A stretch of 64,000 bases of DNA from LMUY01 sp964242215. GTDB lineage: Bacteria > Pseudomonadota > Alphaproteobacteria > Acetobacterales > Acetobacteraceae. The stretch lies in assembly GCA_964242215.1 (NCBI GenBank), contig CAXTCJ010000007.1:1-64000 (forward strand). Reading direction: 5' to 3'. The notes beneath the pieces were generated by a model. The model was not told the DNA's origin and did no database searches. It saw only the letters and a program-made list of their open reading frames with translations. Each line of letters begins with the position of its first letter. The stretch's first letter is position 1. A program made the position numbers and the translations under genes. Positions 51,927 to 61,491 of the stretch are shown one piece after another.

Positions 51927-52654
51927 GCAGGCGGCCGTCATACCTGCTGATGCTGGCCGGGGTTTGCGCCCTGCTGGCGGGCTGCACGACCACGCAAAGC
52001 ACGCGCCCGGTCGAACGCAACCCGCAAGGTTTCGCCGCCTGGACCGATCAGCCCCCTGCCTATCTGCTTGGCCCGGGTGACCGGGTGAAGGTGCAGTTCC
52101 TTCTGACGCCAGAGTTAGGGGAGGAGACCACGGTCGAGCCGGACGGTACGATCGCTCTGCGCAGCGCCGGCCACGTGAAAGCAGAAGGTCTCACCGCGGC
52201 GCAACTCGAACAGTCCATCGCCGCGGCTTCGAAGAGGCTGTTGCTGTCACCGATCGTGACGGTCTCGGTGTCCGACCCGGCGGCAGCCTTGATCTATGTC
52301 GGCGGCTCGGTGCGTCGGCCCGGCGCCTATCCGGTCACCGGTCGGCGCGGCATCGTCGAGGCGATCGCGCTTGCCAACGGGCTGGAGCCTGAGGCTCGCG
52401 AGGACGAAGTCGTGCTGATCCGGCGCAACCCGGATAACCGGCCAATGCTTCGCACGGTCGACGTGCAAGCCTTCGTGTCGACCGCGGTGGCGCCGGGTGA
52501 CGTGCCGCTCTATGCCGGCGACATCGTGTTCGTGCCGCGTAACCGGATTTCCGAGGTGGACCTCTGGGTCGATCAGTTCATCAACAAGCTGATCCCGTTC
52601 AGCCGGTCGTTCGGCTACTCGATCAACCGCAACACGCCCGGGGCCTTGCTATGA
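51923..52654 (+). CDS. Polysaccharide export lipoprotein (Wza/GumB-like)
   Basis: A 243-residue outer-membrane export protein. The signal ends in a lipobox (LLAGC, Cys near residue 21). The polysaccharide-export domain follows (AYLLGPGDRVKVQFLLTPEL) and a SLBB-type segment (IYVGGSVRRPGAYPVTGRRG). GumB in xanthan synthesis has the same size. It overlaps both neighbours by 4 nt. Confidence 0.88.
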   Translation: MSRRPSYLLMLAGVCALLAGCTTTQSTRPVERNPQGFAAWTDQPPAYLLGPGDRVKVQFLLTPELGEETTVEPDGTIALRSAGHVKAEGLTAAQLEQSIAAASKRLLLSPIVTVSVSDPAAALIYVGGSVRRPGAYPVTGRRGIVEAIALANGLEPEAREDEVVLIRRNPDNRPMLRTVDVQAFVSTAVAPGDVPLYAGDIVFVPRNRISEVDLWVDQFINKLIPFSRSFGYSINRNTPGALL

Positions 52655-53724
52655 CCGACCTGGCCCCGGCCGCCGAGATTTGCATGCAAGCGACGGTGTC
52701 TGCGGCAGACGTCGCCGTGGTCATCGTCACGTACAACCGGGCCATCGAATTGCGCCGGTGTTTGGCCTCGCTCGAGCGGCAGCATCCGCCCGTTGGGCAT
52801 GTGACGGTGTTCGACAATGCCAGCAGCGATGGCACGCAAGACATGGTTCGCGCCGAGTACCCCTGGGTTAGGTTGCTGACTTCGCCCGAGAACCTTGGGG
52901 CCTGCGTCGCTCGCAACGAGGCGGCTCGCGGGTCGACCGAGGCCTTGATCTGGTTTCTCGACAGCGACACGGAAGTCGTCGAATTGGACGGCGGCGCCCG
53001 CATGGCCGCCTTGTTCCAGAGCAGCGACGTGGCGGCCGTTGGTGGCGAGGCGGTCATCACCGCACGGGGCCGCGTCATCGGCGTCAAACGCCTCCGCCTG
53101 ACGCCGAACGCCTTGGTGCAGGGCGACCTGATCCTGGCCAACGAGCCGGAACTGTCGCCCTGCGACGTCATCGCCAGTTGCAACCTGATGGTCCGCCGCA
53201 GCGACTTCGAGGCCGTGGCCGGCTTCGATCCATTCTACTTCTTCTTCTACGAGGACATGGACCTGACGTGGCGTCTGGCGAACAAGGGGCGGACGCTCTT
53301 GGCGCTATCGTCGATGCCAGTTATACACCGGTATTCGGATTCAGCTCGAATTCGCCGGATTTGGCCGGAAAGCCGCAATCGGACCTACTTCATCATCAAA
53401 AATTTCGGCTGGACGCGGCTGGTGATTTTACCCGCGCTCGACGTCGCCCAGATGATCCGCACCGACAGCGTGCTGCGGCTGCTGCGCCGGGCCGCGAAAT
53501 CGTCCGACGCGATGAGCCTGGTGACCGTGCGAGAGACCGGAGCGACGAAGCCAAAGGGTGCGGCGAGCCGGGCAGCCAGGCTGATCGCCCGCATGCTGGG
53601 CAGGTTGCTGCTGACCTATGCGGCGGTGCCGTTCGTACTGGTCCCGGCGCTCAAGGCCCGTGCTCTGCTGAGCCCGCAGGGAGCGGCGCGGCCCAGCCAC
53701 GCCGCGCGCACGGGCCTTGGCTGA
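52651..53724 (+). CDS. Family 2 glycosyltransferase
   Basis: A 357-residue inverting glycosyltransferase of the GT2 fold. It starts VAVVIVTYNRAIELRRCLAS, has the nucleotide-sugar DxD region in IWFLDSDTEVVEL, and YFFFYEDMDLTWRL as the acceptor-side ED motif. A hydrophobic C-terminal helix (residues about 310-340) may tether it to the membrane. The start overlaps the lipoprotein stop (ATGA). Sugar specificity is not readable. Confidence 0.87.
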   Translation: MTDLAPAAEICMQATVSAADVAVVIVTYNRAIELRRCLASLERQHPPVGHVTVFDNASSDGTQDMVRAEYPWVRLLTSPENLGACVARNEAARGSTEALIWFLDSDTEVVELDGGARMAALFQSSDVAAVGGEAVITARGRVIGVKRLRLTPNALVQGDLILANEPELSPCDVIASCNLMVRRSDFEAVAGFDPFYFFFYEDMDLTWRLANKGRTLLALSSMPVIHRYSDSARIRRIWPESRNRTYFIIKNFGWTRLVILPALDVAQMIRTDSVLRLLRRAAKSSDAMSLVTVRETGATKPKGAASRAARLIARMLGRLLLTYAAVPFVLVPALKARALLSPQGAARPSHAARTGLG

Positions 53725-55071
53725 GTGAGGCCGACACGCTTGCTGGCACTTCCGGGCGCGGCTTTCGTCATGTCCGCCATGGTCGGCTTCGGCGCACGTG
53801 GCATCGAGGCTGGATCCAAATTCGCCTTGCAGGTCAGCGTCGCCCGCCTCCTCGGACCCGGCGGCAGCGGCGCAGTGTTCATGGCGCTGACCATCATCAC
53901 CCTGGCCGCGACCTTCGGCCGGATCGGGCTGGATCGCTCGCTGACCTTCCGCATCGCCACCGCATTAGCGAGCGGCGACGGTGAGGCGGTCCCGGGTCTC
54001 ATCGGCACGGGCATGGCGATATGCCTGCTGCTCTCCGGCGCATTTTCGCTGCTGGTGGCGATAGCTGCCGGGCCGCTTGCGACGCTGGTGTTTCACGAGC
54101 CGGCACTGATCGGCCCGTTGCGGGTGCTGGGCTTCGGCATCGCTCCCATGGCCATGCTCGCCATGGTCATCGGCGTGCTGAACGGCGTCGGCCGCGCCGG
54201 ATTGGCGCAACTGATCGGCAGCGCGATGTGGCCGCTGCTCGCTGCAATCCTGGTGCTGCTGCCAGGCACTGCGACGGGCATCGCGGCCATGTTGCTGGTC
54301 GCCCTCACGGTTGCAACGGTGAGCGGGCTGACGGCGCTGCGCCGCCTCGTCCTGTTGCCCAAGTTCCGCTTCGATCGTGGGGCCCGGCATGCGCTGACCG
54401 AGATCGGTTGGCCGCTTTGTGCCGTGGACACGATCCAGGTCACCTTGATCTCATTGCCGACGATCATCCTCGGGGTCTTTGCAAGCATCCAGGACGTCGG
54501 CGTGTTCGCCCTGTGCAACCGCCTCTCGCTGATCATGACCATCGTGTTGATGGTGATGGCGGGCCTCGGATCCTCCCACATGGCCGCAGCCCACGCCCGG
54601 CGGGACGTGGCGGCGCTGCAGCGGGTCATGCGGCACCTGATCGGCATCGCCATGCTGTGCGCCGCTCCGGCATTGCTGTTGCTGGCGATGGCCCCGCAAC
54701 ACGTTCTGCTGCTGTTCGGCAGAGGTTTCGCCGACGGCGCTCCGATACTGCGCGTGTTACTGGTGGGGCAGGCGGTCGGGATCGTTTTCACCTGCGCGCC
54801 CAACGTGCTGGAGATGACGGGCAATGGCTGGCGGCTGCGCCGGCTGAACATCGCCACCCTGGCGGTAAACGTCGCCGCCTGTCTGCTCCTGATCCCCGGT
54901 CACGGCCCGACCGGGGGTGCCATGGGCGCCGCGCTGGCGACCTCACTGACACTGGTGACGTACAACGTCGCATGCGGCGCGATGGCGTGGCGCTACCTCG
55001 GCATCAACGCCTCGGCCCTCTCGCTGCTCGGCATGCTGCCCGGTAGACGCCGCAGCCAGGTGGCACCGTGA
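53725..55071 (+). CDS. Polysaccharide flippase (Wzx/MATE-like)
   Basis: A 448-residue integral membrane protein with about 12-14 hydrophobic segments of the oligosaccharide flippase type (GARGIEAGSKFALQVSVARLLG at the start, quoted in part; LLLFGRGFADGAPILRVLLV near residue 330). It would move lipid-linked repeat units across the inner membrane. The GTG at 53725 abuts the glycosyltransferase stop codon directly and overlaps the next gene by 4 nt. Confidence 0.82.
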   Translation: MRPTRLLALPGAAFVMSAMVGFGARGIEAGSKFALQVSVARLLGPGGSGAVFMALTIITLAATFGRIGLDRSLTFRIATALASGDGEAVPGLIGTGMAICLLLSGAFSLLVAIAAGPLATLVFHEPALIGPLRVLGFGIAPMAMLAMVIGVLNGVGRAGLAQLIGSAMWPLLAAILVLLPGTATGIAAMLLVALTVATVSGLTALRRLVLLPKFRFDRGARHALTEIGWPLCAVDTIQVTLISLPTIILGVFASIQDVGVFALCNRLSLIMTIVLMVMAGLGSSHMAAAHARRDVAALQRVMRHLIGIAMLCAAPALLLLAMAPQHVLLLFGRGFADGAPILRVLLVGQAVGIVFTCAPNVLEMTGNGWRLRRLNIATLAVNVAACLLLIPGHGPTGGAMGAALATSLTLVTYNVACGAMAWRYLGINASALSLLGMLPGRRRSQVAP

Positions 55072-57257
55072 GCGACGAGGCCACCACGCGCGCGGCGGAA
55101 CCACCGCGCGCTTACCTGGCCCCAGCGGGTCAGGAGTCGATCTTGCCCCCGCGCGATCAGGCCGCGGGCCGCAGCGGCTTGCGCACCGCGCTGCGCAACT
55201 TCGTCATTCACGCCTTCTACAATCCCCGTATTGTCGCCGCGGCGGTGCTGCTGCCCGTATTGCTGGGGGCCACACTGGCCTTCTACGCCGGTCCGCGGTT
55301 CACCGCCGTGAGCACGCTCATCGTGCTGCTCGGGCGGGAGAACACGTCGCAGGACATTGCCGGCACCAACCCGATCAGCCTGTCGATCACCGGCCTTAAG
55401 GAAGTCGCCTCGGAAGTCGACATCATCTACAGCAACGACGTCATCGACCAGACGCTGCGGACCGTCGGCCCGGCGACCTTGCTGCCCGGTTTGGCGCAAC
55501 GGCGCTGGTTCGGCTTGCTGCCGCCGCTATCGCCCGACGAGCAAATCAAGTCCGCGGAAAGCTGGTTTCTCAGCCATATGCAGGCGAGCGTGCAGAACGA
55601 CACAAACATTCTTCGCGTGACCTTCACCGACCCCGACCGGGGGCTCGCCGTGCGTACGCTCGCTGCCCTGATCGACGCCTACATGGCCCACCGGCGGGCC
55701 GTTTTCGCAACCACGTCCTCGCGGTTCCTGACCTCCGAACTCGACACCTACACGAAACAGCTTGCCGATATCGATACCCAGATCCAGCTCGTGAAGTCGC
55801 AGTACGACGTGCTGGATATCGCGCAGGACATCGCACAAACCGAGAGCCGGCTGCAACGCATCCAGCAGCGCCGCGACGAGTTGTCGGAGCGGCGGCGCGC
55901 AGTGGCCGCTCAGATCGCTGGCGCGTCCGCACGGCTCGCGTCGTTGCCGCGGACCGTGTTCGACTCCCGGGATCGCTCCAATCAGCACGGCAACGACGAC
56001 AGCAGCAACGCGCTGTTGCGGCTGCAGGTGGATCGCGATCACCTCGCCGCGCAATACACGCCGAGCTACCCGCCGCTGCAGGAACTCGACCGCAAGATCG
56101 CATCCACACGCGCCGCGATCGGCACCGCGGCACGGACCGATTCCACGGCATCGCGCGATATCCGCAACCCCGCTTTCGACGTGCTCAACACCCAGCTCGT
56201 GTCCTCCCAGGTGGAGGCGGGTGCGCTCGACAAGCAGTTGGAACAGGTCGATGCAGAACTCGGCCCTGCCCAGCAGCGGGCGGCGGCGTTGCGGATTGCC
56301 GAGAGCCGCTTGCGCGATCTCGGACGCAACCGCGACGTGATCGAAGCGAATTACCGGCAGTTCTCGCTGCGGGAAGCCGGCGAGCGGATCGAGGAAGATG
56401 CACAGCAGTCGCGCAGTGCGAATGTTCAGATCGTGCAGCAGCCAACCGCTCCGGCCAGGGGCGGCTCCCTGGCGTCCAGCTTCCTGCTCGCTGGCATGCT
56501 GGGTGGCGTGCTGCTCGGCGCTGCCGCAATCGTTCTCTGCACGATCCTGCGCGATGCCTTCATCCTGCCCGAGGAGGTCGAGCGGCATCTCGGTATTCCA
56601 GTGCTTGCCGATCTGCCGGTGGGTCCGGCGCAATACGGCACGCCGGAGGGCGCGCTGCAGGTCGCCAATCTCGCGGCGATGCTGCTCGACGTCTCCGCGG
56701 CAGGGACGCGCTACTCGGTGTTCCAGTTCATTCCAACGGAGCTGGAGTCCGGAAATGCCGGCCTGGTCCGCGCGGTGGCGGTCGAGTTTGCCGCGATCCA
56801 CAATATGCGCACGCTGATCATCGACTTGCAGGACGATGGTCAGGAGCATGTCGCAGCCCTCGGCCGCGGTATGGGGCTGCCCGCCGGCAGTGCGGATAAC
56901 AGGTTGCAGATCCAGACCACGGCCATTCCCCATCTGTCGGTCGCGATCAACGCTGCGGAGTCCGAGCTCGCCAGTTCGCGAACCTTGCTGCCGCGCTCGC
57001 GCCAGGTGCTGAACTCGCTGCGGACACGGTTTGACATGGTGCTTGCGATCGCCCCCTCGCGAGCCGGAGACTACGCAGCGCGCCGCCTGGCCACGCTGGT
57101 CGACGCGAACCTGCTCGTGCTGCGGGCCGATCACAGCCGTGCCGCGACGGCCGACCAGTTGTGTGAGGGCCTGCTGTCGGCCGGCGCGGCGATCTTCGGC
57201 GCGATCTTCGTGGGCGACCGTGCCTACGTCCCCCGTTTCATCCTTCGATGGCTTTAG
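55068..57257 (+). CDS. GumC/Wzc-like chain-length protein with degenerate kinase domain
   Basis: A 729-residue polysaccharide co-polymerase. A first membrane helix (about 53-73) is followed by a Wzz domain, a coiled-coil periplasmic part (about 200-440), a second helix (about 467-495) and a cytoplasmic domain of the BY-kinase/MinD fold (about 540-729). In that domain the Walker A loop is absent: FIPTELESGNAGLVRAVAVE stands where active kinases have a GEGKS/T motif. Walker A' (LIIDLQDD) and Walker B (FDMVLAIAPS) are also altered, and no C-terminal tyrosine cluster is present. It is thus probably a non-phosphorylating regulator of chain length. Confidence 0.85.
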   Translation: MSDEATTRAAEPPRAYLAPAGQESILPPRDQAAGRSGLRTALRNFVIHAFYNPRIVAAAVLLPVLLGATLAFYAGPRFTAVSTLIVLLGRENTSQDIAGTNPISLSITGLKEVASEVDIIYSNDVIDQTLRTVGPATLLPGLAQRRWFGLLPPLSPDEQIKSAESWFLSHMQASVQNDTNILRVTFTDPDRGLAVRTLAALIDAYMAHRRAVFATTSSRFLTSELDTYTKQLADIDTQIQLVKSQYDVLDIAQDIAQTESRLQRIQQRRDELSERRRAVAAQIAGASARLASLPRTVFDSRDRSNQHGNDDSSNALLRLQVDRDHLAAQYTPSYPPLQELDRKIASTRAAIGTAARTDSTASRDIRNPAFDVLNTQLVSSQVEAGALDKQLEQVDAELGPAQQRAAALRIAESRLRDLGRNRDVIEANYRQFSLREAGERIEEDAQQSRSANVQIVQQPTAPARGGSLASSFLLAGMLGGVLLGAAAIVLCTILRDAFILPEEVERHLGIPVLADLPVGPAQYGTPEGALQVANLAAMLLDVSAAGTRYSVFQFIPTELESGNAGLVRAVAVEFAAIHNMRTLIIDLQDDGQEHVAALGRGMGLPAGSADNRLQIQTTAIPHLSVAINAAESELASSRTLLPRSRQVLNSLRTRFDMVLAIAPSRAGDYAARRLATLVDANLLVLRADHSRAATADQLCEGLLSAGAAIFGAIFVGDRAYVPRFILRWL

Positions 57258-57267
57258 GCCGCCGGCG

Positions 57268-58602
57268 ATGGCTGTAGACCGCTGGCCGCGCGTGCGGTCA
57301 GGCGCCGGCCAGCTGCCGGCGTTGCGGCCCGTGCGGGTTCGTGCCGGGACCGACGCCGGCCCGGCCATGCGGGTTTGGATGGTGCTGCTGCTCTGTCCCC
57401 TCCTGGTGCTCTCGACCGGCATCTTCGGTTACATCAGCGACATCCGGCCGCTGTATCTGCTGACGAAGGCCTGGCCCGTTCTGACCGTGCCATTCGCGGT
57501 CGCAGCCATTCTGCAGCGGCGATTGCCCGGCACCGCATTGCTGATCGTTCTGCTGGTGTACGTGCTGATCTTCACGCCGATCATCGCTATGGCTGAGTTT
57601 GACGTGCCGCTCCTGGTGGCGCTGCAGCCGACAGCGAAAATGACCGGGTTGCTGAACTACTTCGCGATCTTCGAGATCCTGTGCCTTTTGCGTCCCTCTG
57701 CGGCTGAGCTGCGCCGAACGGTGCTCTGCCTCGGATTGTTCACGTTCGGGCTGCTGTGGTTCCTGTGGCTCGTGCTGCCAGTTTCCGACTATGCCACGAC
57801 GCCCGATGGCTCGATGGTGCTGTTGAACGACGTGGAGCGCGGGCCCCGCATCTATGCTCCGATGATCTTTGGCTTCCTGCTGGTGTTCTCCGTTGCGGAG
57901 AAGTTCCTCATCCAACCACGCGTGTGGCGGTTGCTGCTGATCCTGGGTGCGTTCGCCACCCTGCTGGACATCTACAAGCAGAAACTCGCCATAACGGCCC
58001 TGGGGCTCGTCATAATCCTTTCAGCGATCGCACATTATCGGCGACACTTCCGGCTTGTCCTTGGCATTGGTCTGCTGTTGGCTGCTGTGAGTGTTACGTT
58101 CGTGGCGCAAATAAACCTCGATGCCGCCATGAGCGCGATTGGCGGCTCGCTGGAAACCCGCCTGATTTCCGGTCGCCTCGCCATCGACTTCATGCAGCAG
58201 GCGCCGCTGCGATGGCTAACCGGGGTCGGCTCGATTCCCCAGCATGACGGCCTGACGCTCGGCGAGTTGTTCCGCTTCCCCTTGTTCTTCTTGTCGGACC
58301 TCGGCTGGCTCGGCGTGCTGTTCGAATATGGCGTCATCGGTACGGGCCTGATCATCGCCGTCTACGTCCTGGCAACCGGCCGGCTATATCGCATGATCGT
58401 GCCGGGCGATTCGTGGTCGCGGGCAATGTTGGACTATGCCGCGTATCTCTGGCTGGTATTCACCGTGTACTCGGCGGTAGCGGCGCCCGGCGAACTCCTG
58501 ACGCTGCTGGCCTTGGCCACCTACATGGCGATCCCGCGCACTGCCGCCGCCCGTTATAGGCCCGCTCCCGTCAGCAGACGTTTGCGGCCGCGATGGCGGT
58601 GA
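57268..58602 (+). CDS. O-antigen ligase/polymerase-like membrane protein (Wzy candidate)
   Basis: A 444-residue protein with about 10-11 hydrophobic segments and a larger periplasmic loop, the layout of Wzy/WaaL proteins. The loop region LTGVGSIPQHDGLTLGELFR resembles the Wzy_C motif of O-antigen polymerases. In this gene set (flippase, co-polymerases, export lipoprotein) a polymerase is the missing member, so I assign it by layout and context. The ATG at 57268 lies 10 nt after the preceding stop; frames from 57031 overlap that gene. Confidence 0.7.
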   Translation: MAVDRWPRVRSGAGQLPALRPVRVRAGTDAGPAMRVWMVLLLCPLLVLSTGIFGYISDIRPLYLLTKAWPVLTVPFAVAAILQRRLPGTALLIVLLVYVLIFTPIIAMAEFDVPLLVALQPTAKMTGLLNYFAIFEILCLLRPSAAELRRTVLCLGLFTFGLLWFLWLVLPVSDYATTPDGSMVLLNDVERGPRIYAPMIFGFLLVFSVAEKFLIQPRVWRLLLILGAFATLLDIYKQKLAITALGLVIILSAIAHYRRHFRLVLGIGLLLAAVSVTFVAQINLDAAMSAIGGSLETRLISGRLAIDFMQQAPLRWLTGVGSIPQHDGLTLGELFRFPLFFLSDLGWLGVLFEYGVIGTGLIIAVYVLATGRLYRMIVPGDSWSRAMLDYAAYLWLVFTVYSAVAAPGELLTLLALATYMAIPRTAAARYRPAPVSRRLRPRWR

Positions 58603-59816
58603 GCACTCTGTCAGCGCCACGCGCATGGCGTTTGCGGCCCGACCGCGCCGTCGACGGCGCCATCCGCTACTCGGCCGCGCCATCCTTCGACTTGATGCCG
58701 GGTCTGGACGGATTGCGCGGGGTGTCGATTCTGCTGGTTATCGCAAGCCACCTTGGAATGGGCAGGGTCGTCCCCGGCGGCCTCGGCGTGACCGTGTTTT
58801 TCTTCATCAGTGGCCTATTGATCACCCGGCAACTACTGGCCGAACAGGCGGCCGCCGGGTCGATCCGCCTCGGACTGTTCTATGCCAGGCGGCTGCTCCG
58901 CCTCTATCCGCCACTTATCATGATGGTCGCGGTGGGAGGCGTGCTGTTCGCCTGGCTCGGTGGTCCCGTGGTGTGGAAGCAGGTGGTGGCTGCTCTGTTC
59001 TACTTCTACAACTACGCACCGATGATCTTCGGCTGGTTCGGCACGCCGCTGAGCAACAGCCCGTTCGATGTGTTGTGGTCGCTGGCCGTGGAAGAGCATT
59101 TCTACCTGGTATTCCCGCTCCTTCTCTTCCTGGTCGGCCGGGATCGAAATCGCTTCGCTTTGATCATGGTAGCCTGCCTGGTGCTGGTCCTGGTCTGGCG
59201 CTGGCATCTGCTCGAAGCCTGCGAGCAAGGGGCCAAGGTGTGCCTTGGTGTCTCCAGCCAGCAACGCATCGAAGCCAGCACCGACACGCGGCTCGACTCC
59301 ATTCTTTACGGGGCGCTCCTTGCAACTCTGCTCGGTAGCCGCTGGTGGGCGCGCCGCACGCTCCGTTTGGTCGCTTCGCCCGCGGCCTTTGTTTTAGGCG
59401 TGGGATGTCTTCTGCTGAGTCTTGCGATCCGCAACCCGGTGTTCCGAGACACATTGCGATATAGCCTGCAGGGCGTTGGATTGCTGCTGGCAGTCGGCAG
59501 CGTGTTGTTCGCGCCCCGGCTTGACCGCGTCCGTATGATATTGGCCTGCCCGGTATCGCGCCTGGTTGGACGCCTCAGCTACTCAATTTATCTGTGGCAC
59601 TGGCTGATCATCGCGGGCCTTTTGCAATACCGTTTTGGTCACATGAACATGGCGGATCCAACACAAGTGGGTTGGCTCCTGCATGCATCCCTGCCGATCG
59701 TCTTGGCCGCTTTAGTCTGCGCCTATGGCTCGTATTATGGCGTCGAGCGGCCAGTCATGCGGCTACGACGCCGGCTTGGATCACATCTGGTGGTGGATGC
59801 AGCCCCGATGGCATAG
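58593..59816 (+). CDS. Membrane acyltransferase 3 (polysaccharide O-acetylation)
   Basis: A 407-residue acyltransferase-3 protein with about ten membrane segments. Hallmarks are LDGLRGVSILLVIASHLG, GVTVFFFISGLLITRQLL, RRLLRLYPPL and the catalytic-region DVLWSLAVEEHFYLVFPLLL, then RLSYSIYLWHWLII. Members transfer acetyl or succinyl groups to sugars. It overlaps the polymerase-like gene by 10 nt and is the last gene of the exopolysaccharide operon. Confidence 0.9.
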   Translation: MAVSTLSAPRAWRLRPDRAVDGAIRYSAAPSFDLMPGLDGLRGVSILLVIASHLGMGRVVPGGLGVTVFFFISGLLITRQLLAEQAAAGSIRLGLFYARRLLRLYPPLIMMVAVGGVLFAWLGGPVVWKQVVAALFYFYNYAPMIFGWFGTPLSNSPFDVLWSLAVEEHFYLVFPLLLFLVGRDRNRFALIMVACLVLVLVWRWHLLEACEQGAKVCLGVSSQQRIEASTDTRLDSILYGALLATLLGSRWWARRTLRLVASPAAFVLGVGCLLLSLAIRNPVFRDTLRYSLQGVGLLLAVGSVLFAPRLDRVRMILACPVSRLVGRLSYSIYLWHWLIIAGLLQYRFGHMNMADPTQVGWLLHASLPIVLAALVCAYGSYYGVERPVMRLRRRLGSHLVVDAAPMA

Positions 59817-59970
59817 GCTCAGGGCTTCGGTTCCTGCCGTGTAAATCGCATCGTGCATTGGCGCGGTAAGTGGGCGTCAACGGGAAGGGTGACCGGGACA
59901 TGGCGATAGTAACGGCGAAGGTGGGGCAACCCGCGCCGTCTCGGTGCAAGACGACCGTGGGAGATGGACG

Positions 59971-60735
59971 ATGGCGATGTTGGCGGATGGCAAGGTGGCG
60001 ATCACGGTGCGGGGCAGCGGCCCGCCGGTGTGGATCTTCCATTCGCTGCTGGCCGATGCGGCAAGCTGCGAACCGTTGGCACAGGCATTGTCCAGCCGGT
60101 TCACGGTGACGCTGCCAGATCTTCCCGGCTTTGGCGGTTCGGCGGCGACAGCGCCCGCGCTGGGCGGTGTGGCGGACCGGATGGCGGAAGCGATCGGCCA
60201 TCATCCCGTGGTCATCATCGGCAATGGCTATGGCAGCTTCGTGGCTTTGATGCTGGCGCTGCGCCACCCGGCACTAGTGCAGCGGCTGGTGCTGGCGGGT
60301 ACGGGGGCGGCCTTCTCCGAGCCGGGGCGGCAGCAATTCCGCGGCATGGCTGCAGCGGTGTCGGGCAAGGGCCTTCCGGCGATCGTCGACATCGCGATGC
60401 TCCGGCTGTTCGCGCCAGACTTCCAGGCCTCGCATCCGGAGTTGATGGCCGAGCGCCGGGCCGGCTTTCTCGCGACCGACCCGGCCGTGTTTACCGGCGC
60501 ATGCGGCGAGTTGGCAGCGCTCGATCTGCGCGACCAAGTGGCGCGCCTCGCCATGCCGTTGCTGGCGATCGCGGGGGAACTGGACCAGGCGACGCCCCCG
60601 GAGATGGCCCGCGCGCTCGCTGCGGCCGTGCCCGGCGCGCGCTACGAGGGCCTACCGGGCCTAGCCCACGTGCCGCAACTTCAGGATACAAGCCGGTTCG
60701 TTGCAGCCATCGAGCCCTTCCTCAGCGCGCCGTAG
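59971..60735 (+). CDS. Alpha/beta-hydrolase fold protein lacking the usual serine nucleophile
   Basis: A 254-residue alpha/beta-hydrolase: LPDLPGFGGSA, a nucleophile-elbow region and a final GLAHVPQLQDTSRF with the conserved His. At the elbow, where the family has G-x-S-x-G, this protein reads GNGYG (VVIIGNGYGSFVALML), so the nucleophile Ser is replaced by Gly. The candidate acid is in IAGELDQATPP. It may be inactive, use another residue or act as a binding protein. The ATG at 59971 has GGGAGA upstream; a GTG at 59944 is possible. It precedes a TetR gene by 17 nt. Confidence 0.8.
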   Translation: MAMLADGKVAITVRGSGPPVWIFHSLLADAASCEPLAQALSSRFTVTLPDLPGFGGSAATAPALGGVADRMAEAIGHHPVVIIGNGYGSFVALMLALRHPALVQRLVLAGTGAAFSEPGRQQFRGMAAAVSGKGLPAIVDIAMLRLFAPDFQASHPELMAERRAGFLATDPAVFTGACGELAALDLRDQVARLAMPLLAIAGELDQATPPEMARALAAAVPGARYEGLPGLAHVPQLQDTSRFVAAIEPFLSAP

Positions 60736-60752
60736 CACGATACCAAAGGGGC

Positions 60753-61466
60753 ATGAGCGCGAGCCGACAGCCCACGACCGACGGACAGGCCGGCACGCGC
60801 CGCCAGCGCCTCCTGCCAACCGACCGCAAACGGCAGATCATCCAGGCGGCGGTCAGCTACTTCGCCGAAGTCGGGTTCGATGGTGGCACGCGGGAGCTGG
60901 CCCGCCGGTTGCAGGTCACGCAGCCGCTGATCTACCGATACTTCCCATCTAAAAGCGATCTGATCCAGGCGGTCTACCAGGAGGTCTACCTCACCCGCTG
61001 GCAGCCGGATTGGGAGCGTGATCTGGCCGACGCGTCGGTGCCGATCCGCGCGCGACTGATCACCTTCTACGAGCAATTCACCGAGGCCGTGTTCACGCCC
61101 GAATGGATCCGGATCTATTTGTTTGCGGGGCTGCGCGGGTTGGAGATGAACCAGTGGTGGATCTCCTTCGTCGAGCAGCATCTGTTGCGGCGATTGGCCG
61201 CGGCGATGCGCCAAGCGCATGGATTGCCGACGCCCGAGAAGCGGCCGATCGGGCCAGAGGAGCTCGAGTTGTACTGGCTGTTCCATGGCGGCATTTTCTA
61301 TTACGGGCAGCGGCGCGAGGTGTATGGTCACCTGTCGGAGGTCAGTCTGGCGGGTTTCATCGCAAACAGCGTCGATGCCTTGCTGGACGGCATGCCGCTC
61401 ACGCTTGCACGGTTGCTGAAAGCCAAGCCGGCGCGCATTGACAGGCAGCGCCCCGCGGCTCGATGA
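60753..61466 (+). CDS. TetR-family transcription regulator
   Basis: A 237-residue repressor-type regulator. The N-terminal helix-turn-helix (about 25-75) is clear: RKRQIIQAAVSYFAEVGFDG, RELARRLQVTQPLIYRYFPS, KSDLIQAVY. The C-terminal part is the ligand-binding helical domain. It sits between the alpha/beta-hydrolase and the FAD monooxygenase, so it probably controls this small catabolic group; the ligand is unknown. Confidence 0.88.
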   Translation: MSASRQPTTDGQAGTRRQRLLPTDRKRQIIQAAVSYFAEVGFDGGTRELARRLQVTQPLIYRYFPSKSDLIQAVYQEVYLTRWQPDWERDLADASVPIRARLITFYEQFTEAVFTPEWIRIYLFAGLRGLEMNQWWISFVEQHLLRRLAAAMRQAHGLPTPEKRPIGPEELELYWLFHGGIFYYGQRREVYGHLSEVSLAGFIANSVDALLDGMPLTLARLLKAKPARIDRQRPAAR

Positions 61467-61491
61467 TCGCCCGATAACTAGGAAGCGTTTC

